Assembly: GCA_013389015.1 (NCBI GenBank)
Contig: JACAEE010000069.1
Location: 1-42,277 of the forward strand
Length of the DNA stretch: 42,277 bases
Direction: 5' to 3'
Source: Hydrogenophilaceae bacterium
GTDB taxonomy: Bacteria > Pseudomonadota > Alphaproteobacteria > Caulobacterales > Aquidulcibacteraceae
Both the position numbers and the translations under genes were made by a program. Positions 1-7,985 of the stretch are shown here, piece by piece. The notes under the pieces were generated by a model. It was given only the letters and a program-made list of their open reading frames with translations. It did not search any database and was not told the origin of the DNA. The stretch's first letter is position 1, and each line of letters starts with the position of its first letter.

Positions 1-134
1 GCCGGCGCCCGCTCGGCGGGGGCCGGCGCCTCAGCGGCCGGCGCGGGCGGCGGCGTCTTGTCTTTCTTCTTTCCGAACAAGTCCCAAAGTCCCTTCTGGG
101 CTGGAGTTCGCGGCTTTGGCTGCGGGCGCGCCAT
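1..134 (-). CDS. N-terminal part of an unrecognised protein (cut by window edge)
   Basis: An ATG at 134 on the minus strand opens a frame that runs off the left edge, giving 44 residues. It is preceded by AGGAAAG at good spacing. The start reads MARPQPKPRTPAQKG, then LWDLFGKKDK, then an Ala/Pro-rich stretch. I do not recognise the family. The basic start followed by an Ala-Pro linker would fit a cytoplasmic segment or flexible linker ahead of a domain outside the window. Codon use (GC-rich third positions) and the ribosome-binding site support a real gene, but no function can be given. Confidence 0.45.
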   Translation of the reverse strand, partial: MARPQPKPRTPAQKGLWDLFGKKKDKTPPPAPAAEAPAPAERAP

Positions 135-243
135 AGGGGGCTTTCCTAGGAGAAGTCTAGCCCTGGAACGCATCAGGTTTCGGTTGCCTGTGGGTTAAGG
201 AAGGCGCAGCGGGCGCTTGGCGCAAGCCGGAAAGGCCGCCGCG

Positions 244-720
244 CTAGGCGTCCCGCCAGGAATCGCCGAGCAGGAAGCGCGGGCCCGCGCCAAGCCGCCG
301 CGCCCGGTCCTGCGGGTTGTAGAGCCGGCACTTCTTCAGCGACAGGCAGCCGCAGCCGATGCAGCCGTCGAGCCTGTCGCGCATCAGCGTAAGCGCGGCG
401 ATGCGCGCATCGAGCACGCTGCGGAAACGGCGGCTGATGCCGGTCCAGTCCTTGAGCGTGGGCGTGCGGCCCTGTGGGAGCGCGGCAAGGAGCCGCGCGA
501 TCTCCTCGATGGTGAAGCCGAGCTGCTGGGCGATCGCGACGAACGAGAGGCGGCGAATGTCGGAGCGGGGAAAGCGCCGCTGGCCGCCAGCGTTGCGGAT
601 GGGCGCCACCAGCCCCCGCGTCTCATAGAACCGGATCGCCGAAACGCTCAGCCCCGTGCGCTTGGCCAGCGCGCCGATCGTGAGCAGATCGCTCGCCTTG
701 GGGGCGGGGGAGGGCGCCAA
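244..720 (-). CDS. soxR: SoxR redox-sensing transcriptional regulator (MerR family)
   Basis: 158 aa. Residues 13-82 form the MerR winged-helix DNA-binding domain (IGALAKRTGLSVSAIRFYE), followed by a dimerisation helix. The signature is C120-x2-C123-x-C125-x5-C131, the four cysteines that bind the [2Fe-2S] cluster in SoxR. In the family, oxidation of this cluster by redox-cycling drugs or superoxide untwists the target promoter and switches it on. The start codon is TTG at 720; no in-frame ATG fits better, and a GAGG lies 11 bases upstream inside the SoxR box. The gene diverges from the VOC gene at 806, and the shared 85-bp gap holds the operator. No soxS is present, as is usual outside enterics. 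Confidence 0.93.
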   Translation of the reverse strand: MAPSPAPKASDLLTIGALAKRTGLSVSAIRFYETRGLVAPIRNAGGQRRFPRSDIRRLSFVAIAQQLGFTIEEIARLLAALPQGRTPTLKDWTGISRRFRSVLDARIAALTLMRDRLDGCIGCGCLSLKKCRLYNPQDRARRLGAGPRFLLGDSWRDA

Positions 721-727
721 AAGAAGC

Positions 728-758
728 TTGACCTCAACTTAGGTTGAGGAATTAGCGT
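728..758 (+). promoter_or_regulatory. MerR-type promoter for the VOC gene
   Basis: A -35 element TTGACC (728-733) and a weak -10 TAGCGT (753-758) are separated by 19 bp, the over-long spacer typical of MerR/SoxR-activated promoters. The SoxR palindrome fills most of that spacer. This predicts that oxidised SoxR activates the gene at 806. The -10 is a poor match, so the assignment rests mainly on the spacing and the operator. Confidence 0.55.
732..749. promoter_or_regulatory. SoxR box (operator)
   Basis: CCTCAACTTAGGTTGAGG is an 18-bp near-perfect inverted repeat: the outer CCTCAA/TTGAGG arms are perfect and only central bases deviate. It closely matches the known SoxR operator CCTCAAGTTAACTTGAGG. 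It lies between divergent soxR and the VOC gene and overlaps the putative ribosome-binding region of soxR, so it could control both. Confidence 0.85.
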
Positions 759-805
759 CGAAGACCTTGCGGCGCAAGCGCGCGCGAACCGAAGGAAGAT
801 GACCC

Positions 806-1192
806 ATGCCCGCCAGGCTCGAACATGTGAATCTCACCGTCTCCAATCCCGAAGCCACCGCGCGCCTGCTGTGCGATCTGTTCGGCTGGCGCGTGCGCTG
901 GAGCGGCGCTGCGCGCAGCGGCGGCACGACCTTCCATGTCGGCGATGACGACGCCTATCTCGCCGTCTATTCCCGCAACGGCGCGCCCGCGCCCGCGCCT
1001 GCGCCGAGCTACGAAACCAAAGGCGGGCTCAATCACATCGGCGTCCTCGTCGCCGATCTCGACGCCGTCGAGCGCAAGGTCCGCGCCGCCGGCTTTTCGC
1101 CCTATGGCCATGAAACCTACGAACCGGGCCGCCGCTTCTATTTCCGTGACGAGGATGGGGTCGAGTTCGAGGTGGTAAGCTACGCGTCCTGA
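806..1192 (+). CDS. VOC-family (glyoxalase/dioxygenase fold) protein, probable SoxR target
   Basis: 128 aa, one complete vicinal-oxygen-chelate unit of two beta-alpha-beta-beta-beta modules. Module 1 starts LEHVNLTVSNPEAT (His7 is the usual first metal ligand). Module 2 starts LNHIGVLVADLDAV and ends in DGVEFEVVSY, with the Glu normally used as metal ligand. It has the length of a stand-alone glyoxalase/fosfomycin-resistance-type protein; the substrate cannot be told from sequence. GAAGGAAG lies 7 bases before the ATG. The promoter with a SoxR box suggests induction by redox-active compounds, so a role in detoxifying a quinone, electrophile or redox-active metabolite is a reasonable inference. 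Confidence 0.85.
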   Translation: MPARLEHVNLTVSNPEATARLLCDLFGWRVRWSGAARSGGTTFHVGDDDAYLAVYSRNGAPAPAPAPSYETKGGLNHIGVLVADLDAVERKVRAAGFSPYGHETYEPGRRFYFRDEDGVEFEVVSYAS

Positions 1193-1232
1193 CGGCTGCA
1201 GGAGGCGGCTTGGCGCCGCCTGCGCGCGCGCT

Positions 1233-1877
1233 ATGTCATGCGCCATGCGCACCCTCATCGTCGCTTTCGCCGCTGTCATGTTCACGGCCGCCGCCGCGAG
1301 CGCCCAGGACGCGGGCCGCGCGCTCGTGCGCGGCGATTCAAGCGCGGCCGCCGCGGCCGTGGCGCAGGATCTGGGCCAGGCCCTCGCCCGCGCGGGCGAT
1401 CGCCTCGCCGTCGCCGATCTGCGCGCGCTTGAAGCGCAGCTCGCTGAGGATTTGTCGGAGGCGGCCGCGCTCGCGCGGGATCGCCGCCTGCGCTGGTCCG
1501 CCGATCTCGACATCGCCTGGCGCCGCGACGCCGCGCCCGAGGAGCAGGGCCGCGCCTGCGGCGGCTATGTCGATATCGGCGAAGCGCGCGTCACCGCGAC
1601 GTCCACCTCGCGCGCGTCGGCGCCTGGTCTTGCGCGCCTTTCCTGCACGCTGGCGACGCAGAGCGAAACCGGCTTCGGCTGGATCGGCTTCGCCGCGATT
1701 TCGCCCGGGGAAGGGGCGCTCATGCTGCGCTTCAGCGTCGACAGCCCGGACGCAGCCGTGCGCCAGGCCGCCGCCCAGCCGCTCCAGCGCGCGCTCGCGC
1801 GCATCGTCGCCGCGGTGCGTTCATCCGCGGCGCTGCGGCCGCCGCGTTCTCCACGCGCGCCGGGCGAGGAAACCTGA
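1233..1877 (+). CDS. Secreted protein of unknown function
   Basis: 214 aa. It begins with a clear Sec signal peptide (MRTLIVAFAAVMFTAAAASA, then QDAG). The mature part is alanine-rich and helical at first (residues 25-85), followed by a segment containing two cysteines (GRACGGYVD and LSCTLATQ) that could pair in the periplasm. I do not recognise a domain. The ATG at 1233 gives MSCAMRTL; the ATG at 1245 starts the signal peptide more cleanly, and neither has a convincing Shine-Dalgarno. The upstream GGCGGC...GCCGCC hairpin at about 1204-1220 may end the VOC transcript. GC-rich third positions run across the frame, so it is likely real. Confidence 0.65.
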   Translation: MSCAMRTLIVAFAAVMFTAAAASAQDAGRALVRGDSSAAAAAVAQDLGQALARAGDRLAVADLRALEAQLAEDLSEAAALARDRRLRWSADLDIAWRRDAAPEEQGRACGGYVDIGEARVTATSTSRASAPGLARLSCTLATQSETGFGWIGFAAISPGEGALMLRFSVDSPDAAVRQAAAQPLQRALARIVAAVRSSAALRPPRSPRAPGEET

Positions 1878-1895
1878 TCGCGCGAGGCGGCGCGC

Positions 1896-2387
1896 CTAAC
1901 CCACCATGCGCTGCATCAGCGCGAGCGCGGTTTCGACGCTTTTGAGGCGCACTTCGCTGCGGCCGATATCACCGAAGCGGCAGGCCTCGTGCAGGATCGA
2001 GCGGTTCTCGCGCGCCGCGGCGATGTGCACGAGACCCACAGGCTTGAGCGCCGTTCCCCCGCCCGGGCCGGCCACGCCGGTGATCGCGACGGCGATGTTG
2101 GCGTTGCTCTCGCGCAGCGCGCCCTCCGCCATCGCCCGCGCCACCGGCTCGCTGACGGCGCCGTGATCGGCGATGAGATCGCCCGGCACGCCCAGCATCT
2201 CCTCCTTGGCGCGGTTGGAATAGGTCACGAAGCCGCGCTCCACCACCTTGGAGGAGCCGGCGATCTCGGTGAGCAGCGCCGCCACCAGCCCCCCGGTGCA
2301 GCTCTCGGCGGTCGCGATTTTGAGCCGCCGCTCCTCGCAATCGGCGATCAGGAGGCGGGCGGACATGATGAGCGCGTCGGGAAACAT
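1896..2387 (-). CDS. pncC: Nicotinamide-nucleotide amidohydrolase (CinA C-terminal family)
   Basis: 163 aa, a stand-alone CinA C-terminal domain. It hydrolyses nicotinamide mononucleotide to nicotinate mononucleotide, recycling NMN from NAD use. Hallmarks are TAESCTGG near the N-terminus with the catalytic Ser, VTYSNRAKEEMLGV, and GVAGPGGGT. The length matches PncC proteins that lack the CinA N-terminal (MoaB-like) domain. The ATG at 2387 has AGGAAG six bases upstream; an internal Met8 is a possible alternative. It converges with the upstream secreted-protein gene with only an 18-base gap. Confidence 0.92.
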   Translation of the reverse strand: MFPDALIMSARLLIADCEERRLKIATAESCTGGLVAALLTEIAGSSKVVERGFVTYSNRAKEEMLGVPGDLIADHGAVSEPVARAMAEGALRESNANIAVAITGVAGPGGGTALKPVGLVHIAAARENRSILHEACRFGDIGRSEVRLKSVETALALMQRMVG

Positions 2388-2519
2388 GGGCGTCTTCCTG
2401 GCCGGCGTAATTGCGACGATTAATCAGCCTCGCCGCTAGATTGTCCATTTCCCCTTTCCCGGGCGCCGTGGCAGAAGGCCCCGCCGAGCCAGGGCGCGAG
2501 CAAGCGGGGAGGGGCATCA

Positions 2520-5447
2520 ATGCAGGCTGTCGCCAGAGGGCTCGCAGCGCCCGCTTTCGCGCTGACGATGTTCACAAGCGCGGCGCTGATCTTCGCGCTG
2601 CAGCCGATGTTCTCGCGGGTGACGACGCCGATGCTCGGCGGCTCGCCCTCGGTCTGGAACACCTCGATGGTGTTCTTCCAGGCCGCGCTCCTGGCCGGCT
2701 ATCTCTATGCGCACTTGTTGCAGCGCGTGCGCGATCTGAGACTGCAGACGCTGATCCATGCGGGCGTGCTCGCCGCCGCGTTCCTGGCGCTGCTGCCCGC
2801 CGATCAGGTGACGAGACTCCTCGGTCCGCCCAGTTCCTCCTTCCCCATCCCCTGGCTGCTCGGCGTGCTGACGATCTCCATCGGCGCGCCGTTCGCCGCC
2901 GCCAGCGCGACCGCGCCGTTGCTCCAGGCCTGGTACGCCCGCACCGGCCGCGCCGACGCGCACGATCCCTACTACCTCTACGCTGCGAGCAATCTCGGCT
3001 CCTTCCTCGGGCTCCTGCTCTACCCGATCTGGGTGGAGCCGAGCTTCGGTATCGCGGACCAGGATTCGATGTGGACCGGCGGGTTCGCGCTCGCGGCGCT
3101 GGCGATCGTCGGTTGCGGCCTCATCGCGGTGGCCGCCCATGGCCCCCGCGATCCACATCCGGTGATGGCGCCCACCGGCGCAGCCGCGAGCGCAGACGCG
3201 GGAAGCGCGCGCCCGAGCTGGCGCAACCGGCTCTATTGGATGGCGGCGGCGGCCGCGCCGTCGAGCCTGCTTCTGGGCGTGACGCAGCATCTTTCGACAG
3301 ACGTCGCCTCGGCGCCGTTCCTGTGGGTCGCCCCGCTCGCGCTCTATCTCGTCACCTTCATCGTCGCTTTCATGCGCGGCTCGGAGAAGATCGCGCCGGC
3401 CGTGCTCGTCATCCATCCGCTGACGCTGGTGCTGATGGCGGTGACGTTCATGGCCAATGATTGGGCGCCGGCGCTCTTGGCGCACCTGATCTGCTTCTTC
3501 CTGAGCGCGCTCATCTGCCATCTCGCGCTCGCGCGCACGCGCCCGGACGCGCAGCATCTGACGGAATTCTATCTTTTCGTCTCGCTCGGCGGCGTGCTGG
3601 GCGGGGCGCTCACCGCGCTCGTCGCGCCGGTGATCTTCAACGGCGTCTACGAATATCCGCTGGCGCTTGCGGCGACGGCGCTGTTCCGTCCGCGCGCGCC
3701 GATCAGGGACAAGCTGCTCGATCAGGGCGTGGCGCTGGCGCTGGGGCTGTGCACCATCGCGCTGATGGCGCCGCTGTTTGCGCCCAACCTGTTTCCCGAA
3801 GCCTCCGCGCTGCAGGGGGTCGATCAGCAATCGATCGCGCTGACCATCGCGCTGGTGCTGGCGGTCATGGTGGTGAGCCTGATGGGCGTGTTTCCCGCGC
3901 TCGTCGGCAAGTTCGCGACCATGTGCGCGGCCGCCGGCGGCGCGATGGCGGCGGTGATGGCGGTGCTGCTGTTCCGCGACCCGGCCGGGACCGCGCTCGC
4001 GGTGGGCGCGATCGGCGCTGCGCTTGCGCTCCTCGGCGCGGCGCTGCCGCCGGCGGCGGGCCAATCCATGATCCATCGCACGGCGTTCCTGGTCTGCGCG
4101 GTCGCGTTCGCCGGCCTAAGCGCCTGGCTGACGATGGCCTCCGACGCCTTCATCACCCGCGCCATCGTCGACGGGCGCCTCGACATCACCGTCGCCGCGC
4201 CGATGCGCATCGCCGCCATGGCGCTCGGGGTGTTGATGCTCGGCTTCGTGATTCACGCCGCGCTGCAGAAGGAGCAGGCGCCCCAGCCGATCGCCAATGT
4301 CGCGCTCGGCGCGTCGCTGCCGCTCATCTTCACCGCGCTCGCCTTCATGGCGCTCGAACAGCGCTTCGGCGGCGAAGTCATCTTCCTGATCGCGCTTGCG
4401 GTGATGGCGCTGGCGCTCTTCCTCAACCGCAACCGCCCCGTCCTGATGGCGGGCCTCATCGCCGGCCTCTTCCTCATGCTCTATTTCGAGGACGAGCAGG
4501 GCTCGCGCGTCATCCGCCAGGACCGCAGCTTTTTCGGCGTGCTGCGCGTGCAGGAGGCGCCGATCACGGAGCGTGCGTCGCTGCGCATCCTGCTGCACGG
4601 CACCACCATCCACGGCGCCCAGATTCGGCTGCGCCAAAGCGAGGACGAGCCTGGCGCCGAACCGGCGGGAACGCCTTCCCCGGCGCCGCCCGAAGCGGCG
4701 CCGGAGGGCCAAGTCTTGCCGCCGCGTACGGTCGAAACCAATCCGCTCACCTATTACAACCCCCAGACCGCGCTCGGTCAGGCCACGATCCACGGCCTCG
4801 GCATGAAGGAGAGCTCCCGCGTCGCGCTGGTGGGCCTCGGCACCGGGACGACCGCCTGCCTCCTGCGCCCCTCCGATGAGCTCACGATCTTCGAGATCGA
4901 TCCGCTCGTCGTGCGTTATTCCGGCCCGCAGGGCCACACCTTCACCTATGTCCGGCGTTGCGCGCCGCGCGCGCGCGTCGAACTCGGCGATGCGCGTCTG
5001 CAATTGCAGGAGGCGCCGGACGGCGCATATGACGTGATCGTCGTCGACGCCTTTTCATCCGACGCGATTCCCGCGCACCTCCTGACGCAGGAGGCGGTGG
5101 CGATGTACATGCGCAAGCTGTCCCCCACGGGGCTCCTGATCCTGCACCTCTCCAACCGCAATCTCGATCTGGTCGGCGAATCCGCGCGCGTCGCGCAGGC
5201 TTTGGGCCTGCCTTATGCGTGGCGTGTGAGCGACTATGTCAGCGATCCGATCGCGGGGCGCTTCGGCGGCCTGCCGGCAAGCGCCATGGCGATCACCCAC
5301 CCCGGCAATGAACCCTGGCTGCGCGCCTTGGAAGGCGGCTGGACGCAGGTCCCCGCGCCTCCCGGCCGTCCGTGGACGGACGATTACATCAACCTGCCCC
5401 GCGCGCTGTGGGCCAACCTCTCCGGCGCCGGCGCCGATTCCGACTAG
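2520..5447 (+). CDS. Polytopic membrane protein fused to a spermidine-synthase-like domain
   Basis: 975 aa. Residues 1 to about 650 are a long run of hydrophobic helices (roughly 18-20 by eye). Residues about 730-960 form a Rossmann methyltransferase-like fold of the spermidine synthase type: LVGLGTGTTACLL (about 770-782) binds the decarboxylated-SAM-type nucleotide, and VVDAFSSDAIPAHLLT (about 841-856) holds the Asp of the aminopropyltransferase site. This architecture is the 'fused MFS/spermidine synthase' group, whose substrate is not established. A Pro/Ala-rich linker lies near 700-725. GGGGAGGGG five bases before the ATG supports the start. It is monocistronic, convergent with ispDF. Confidence 0.82.
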   Translation: MQAVARGLAAPAFALTMFTSAALIFALQPMFSRVTTPMLGGSPSVWNTSMVFFQAALLAGYLYAHLLQRVRDLRLQTLIHAGVLAAAFLALLPADQVTRLLGPPSSSFPIPWLLGVLTISIGAPFAAASATAPLLQAWYARTGRADAHDPYYLYAASNLGSFLGLLLYPIWVEPSFGIADQDSMWTGGFALAALAIVGCGLIAVAAHGPRDPHPVMAPTGAAASADAGSARPSWRNRLYWMAAAAAPSSLLLGVTQHLSTDVASAPFLWVAPLALYLVTFIVAFMRGSEKIAPAVLVIHPLTLVLMAVTFMANDWAPALLAHLICFFLSALICHLALARTRPDAQHLTEFYLFVSLGGVLGGALTALVAPVIFNGVYEYPLALAATALFRPRAPIRDKLLDQGVALALGLCTIALMAPLFAPNLFPEASALQGVDQQSIALTIALVLAVMVVSLMGVFPALVGKFATMCAAAGGAMAAVMAVLLFRDPAGTALAVGAIGAALALLGAALPPAAGQSMIHRTAFLVCAVAFAGLSAWLTMASDAFITRAIVDGRLDITVAAPMRIAAMALGVLMLGFVIHAALQKEQAPQPIANVALGASLPLIFTALAFMALEQRFGGEVIFLIALAVMALALFLNRNRPVLMAGLIAGLFLMLYFEDEQGSRVIRQDRSFFGVLRVQEAPITERASLRILLHGTTIHGAQIRLRQSEDEPGAEPAGTPSPAPPEAAPEGQVLPPRTVETNPLTYYNPQTALGQATIHGLGMKESSRVALVGLGTGTTACLLRPSDELTIFEIDPLVVRYSGPQGHTFTYVRRCAPRARVELGDARLQLQEAPDGAYDVIVVDAFSSDAIPAHLLTQEAVAMYMRKLSPTGLLILHLSNRNLDLVGESARVAQALGLPYAWRVSDYVSDPIAGRFGGLPASAMAITHPGNEPWLRALEGGWTQVPAPPGRPWTDDYINLPRALWANLSGAGADSD

Positions 5448-5458
5448 TTGGCGCCGGA

Positions 5459-5484
5459 CTCCTTCTCCCCTGCGGCAGAAGGAG
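5459..5484. terminator. Hairpin between convergent genes
   Basis: CTCCTTCT and AGAAGGAG form an 8-bp perfect stem around a 10-base loop, 11 bases after the membrane/spermidine-synthase stop. There is no T-run, so it may be a stabiliser or REP-like palindrome rather than a classical intrinsic terminator. The remaining bases to 5604 show no other feature. Confidence 0.4.
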
Positions 5485-5604
5485 AGCGCCGCGCCAATGC
5501 TGCAGCGTGGAGCGCGGTGCAAGTCGGTCCGCAACGCGATGGCCGGCCGCCGACATCGGCGCGCCGCGGCGATGGGGCCTCCGTCGCGGTTCAGGCGCGC
5601 CAAT

Positions 5605-6750
5605 TCATCGTGGCAGCTCCACGCTCGCCGTCGCCTGCGCCGCGAGGCCCTCGCCGCGGCCGGTGAAACCCATCTGTTCGGTCGTCGTCGCCTTCACGCT
5701 CACGCGCGTCACGGGCAGATTGAGCGCCGCGGCCGTGCGCGCGCGCATCGCCTCGCGGTGCGGGCCGATCTTCGGGCGCTCGCAGATCAGCGTCACGTCC
5801 ACATGCACGATGCGCCCGCCCGCTTCCGCGACGAGCCGCGCCGCGTGCGTGAGGAAAATCTCCGAACTCGCGCCGCGCCATCTGGGGTCGCTGGGCGGGA
5901 AATGCGCGCCGATGTCGCCAGCGCCGATCGCGCCCAGGAGCGCATCGGTGATCGCATGCCAGGCGACGTCGGCGTCCGAATGCCCGACCATCCCGCGTTC
6001 ATGCGCGATCCGCACGCCGCACAACGTCACTGAATCGCCGTCGCCGAAGCGGTGGGCATCGAAGCCTGAGCCGGTCACGCTCACGAACGCGCCTGCAAGC
6101 ATCGCCTCCATGGCCGCGAAATCCTCCGGATAGGTCAGTTTCATGAGCCGATGGTCGCCGGCGATGAGCGCGGCGCGCCCGCCGGCGGCGCGCAGCACGG
6201 CGATGTCGTCGTCGAAGGCCGCGTCCGCCGGCGCCCGGGCGTAGGCCGCCGCAATCGCGGCGAACCGGAACGCCTGCGGCGTCTGCACCCGCATGAGCCC
6301 CTCGCGCGCCGCCTCCCCGATCACGTCCCCCTGCCCGTCGGTCCGCTTGAGCGCATCGGCGAGGGGGAGGGCGGGGGCGGCCCCGTCGGCGTCGGCCAGG
6401 CGCGCGATGAGCGCGTCGATCACCGCGGCGTTCACCCCCGGCCGCGCCGCGTCATGAATCAGCACGGCGTCGAGCCCCTCGCCCGCCAGCGCCTCGAGGC
6501 CCGCGCGGATCGATCCGGTGCGCGTGGCCCCGCCGGCGACGACCCGGATGGGCAGCCCCGCCGCGGCGGCCGCCAGGAGCGGCGCATGGGCCGGATCGGC
6601 GACCACCGCGATCACCTGCGCCCGCTGCGCCAGCGCCTCCAGCGACCAGCGGATCACCCCCCTGCCAAGCAGGGCGCGGTACTGTTTCGGCAGCCCCTTC
6701 CCGGCGCGTTCCCCGCGTCCGGCGGCTGCGACGATGGCCCCGATCCTCAT
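5605..6750 (-). CDS. ispDF: Bifunctional IspD/IspF enzyme of the MEP isoprenoid pathway
   Basis: 381 aa. Residues 1-220 are the IspD cytidylyltransferase (MEP + CTP to CDP-ME), with the nucleotide loop AAAGRGERAGKGLPKQY (8-24) and HDAARP (99-104). Residues 223-381 are IspF (CDP-ME 2-phosphate to ME-cPP), with metal ligands D231 and H233 (GFDAHRF) and H265, plus HSDADV and the C-terminal KATTTEQMGFTGRGEG. The fusion is characteristic of many Alpha- and Epsilonproteobacteria. It joins two non-consecutive steps; IspE, which acts between them, is not here. It diverges from ntrB. In many alphaproteobacteria dusB sits between ispDF and ntrB; it is absent. Confidence 0.96.
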   Translation of the reverse strand: MRIGAIVAAAGRGERAGKGLPKQYRALLGRGVIRWSLEALAQRAQVIAVVADPAHAPLLAAAAAGLPIRVVAGGATRTGSIRAGLEALAGEGLDAVLIHDAARPGVNAAVIDALIARLADADGAAPALPLADALKRTDGQGDVIGEAAREGLMRVQTPQAFRFAAIAAAYARAPADAAFDDDIAVLRAAGGRAALIAGDHRLMKLTYPEDFAAMEAMLAGAFVSVTGSGFDAHRFGDGDSVTLCGVRIAHERGMVGHSDADVAWHAITDALLGAIGAGDIGAHFPPSDPRWRGASSEIFLTHAARLVAEAGGRIVHVDVTLICERPKIGPHREAMRARTAAALNLPVTRVSVKATTTEQMGFTGRGEGLAAQATASVELPR

Positions 6751-6899
6751 GCCCGCCTTCCTAGAGCGCCCCGCGCCGCTTGCCCATGCTGCGCCGCCGA
6801 AGGGCGCTGGCGCCTAAGGAATAGGCGCCGTACCCTAAAAAACGGCGCCGGGAGCAGCGCCTGGCTTGAAGCGGCCGCCGGCGCCGGAAAGTACGACCA

Positions 6900-7985
6900 A
6901 TGCCTGTGTCGCATCGCCTCGCGTCGTCGCCTCATGCGCCGCCCGACGCCGACCAATGGCTGGACTCGCTGCCGGCCGCGGTCATCGGCGTCGACCGCAG
7001 CGAACGCGTGCGCTTCGTCAACGCCGCGGCTGCGGAGTTGCTTGTGCCCGCCGGGCGGGGGCTGCAGGGCAGACTTCTCGCCGAAGTGTTCGGCGAGGAG
7101 GGCGCGCTTGTCTCGATCGTGCGCCGCGCGATGGAGGGCCAAGCGGCCGTGGGCGAGTTCGACGTGGCGCTGTCGGGACCGGGCTTCCTGCTGGGCCGCG
7201 CGGCCGTCAGCGCCGCCCCGGTCGGGGACCGCGGCTATATCGGCGTCGTGATCCACCCCATGGGCCGGATGCGCTCAAGCGCGCTGCATGGCGCGGCGGT
7301 TCGCACCCTCGCCCACGAAGTGCGCAACCCCCTCGCCGGCATCCGCGCCGCCGCCCAGCTCATCGCCAAGAGCGACGGCGCCGATTTCGGCCCGCTGACG
7401 GCGTTGATCGTCGAAGAGGCCGACCGGATCCAGCGCCTCACCGAGCGCATGGATCCGCGCGAGCACGCCGGCGCCGCGGACTTCACCTCGCTCAACATCC
7501 ACGAGACGCTGGAGCGCGTGCGCCAAGTGGTGGCCGCCAGCTTCCCCGACATCGCCATCCGCGAACGCTACGATCCGAGCCTGCCCGAAATCAGCGGCGA
7601 CTTCGATCAGCTCATCCAGGCCTTTCTCAACATCGCCAAGAACGCGGCCGAGGCCGCGCGCACGCGCGGGGAGGGCGGCGAGATCGTGTTCTCCACACGC
7701 TATCGGCCCGGCCTGCGCATCCGTTCCGCGCTGGGCGCAGCCTCGCGCGCGCAGCTCGAAGTGACCGTCTCCGACAACGGCCCCGGCATCGATCCGGCGA
7801 TCGTGGATCGCGTGTTCGAGCCCTTCGCCACCACCAAGCCGAAAGGCATGGGTTTGGGGCTGACTGTCGCCGCCGACATCATCGCGCGCCACGAAGGGCG
7901 CATCGAAGTGGAGAGCGCGCCCGGCGCCACCGCGTTTCGCGCTCTCCTGCCCATCGCTCACCCCGGCGCCACGGAGGATGCATGA
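6900..7985 (+). CDS. ntrB: NtrB nitrogen-sensing histidine kinase
   Basis: 361 aa, soluble. The N-terminal PAS-like domain (about 20-118) is followed by a dimerisation/phosphoacceptor helix with TLAHEVRNPLAG, phospho-His H139. The ATPase domain has the N-box FLNIAKNAAEAA, the G1 box DNGPGID and the G2 box KGMGLGL. In the family, PII protein sets the kinase/phosphatase balance on NtrC. GGAAAG precedes the ATG at 6900. The stop overlaps the ntrC start by 4 bases (ATGA), implying translational coupling. The 149-bp upstream gap has three GGCGCC copies (6809, 6824, 6844), the first two as an inverted pair, possibly an operator. Confidence 0.93.
   Translation: MPVSHRLASSPHAPPDADQWLDSLPAAVIGVDRSERVRFVNAAAAELLVPAGRGLQGRLLAEVFGEEGALVSIVRRAMEGQAAVGEFDVALSGPGFLLGRAAVSAAPVGDRGYIGVVIHPMGRMRSSALHGAAVRTLAHEVRNPLAGIRAAAQLIAKSDGADFGPLTALIVEEADRIQRLTERMDPREHAGAADFTSLNIHETLERVRQVVAASFPDIAIRERYDPSLPEISGDFDQLIQAFLNIAKNAAEAARTRGEGGEIVFSTRYRPGLRIRSALGAASRAQLEVTVSDNGPGIDPAIVDRVFEPFATTKPKGMGLGLTVAADIIARHEGRIEVESAPGATAFRALLPIAHPGATEDA

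Noticed and set aside
2411-4879. Long plus-strand frames (349 and 472 aa) and a 519-aa minus-strand frame over the membrane/spermidine-synthase gene
   Set aside because: Arg/Ala/Gly-rich frame shadows caused by very high GC; the 975-aa frame has recognisable helices and domain motifs.
6866-7981. N-terminal extension of the ntrC frame through ntrB
   Set aside because: Arg-rich shadow of ntrB; ntrC begins at the ATGA overlap at 7982 where the receiver domain starts.
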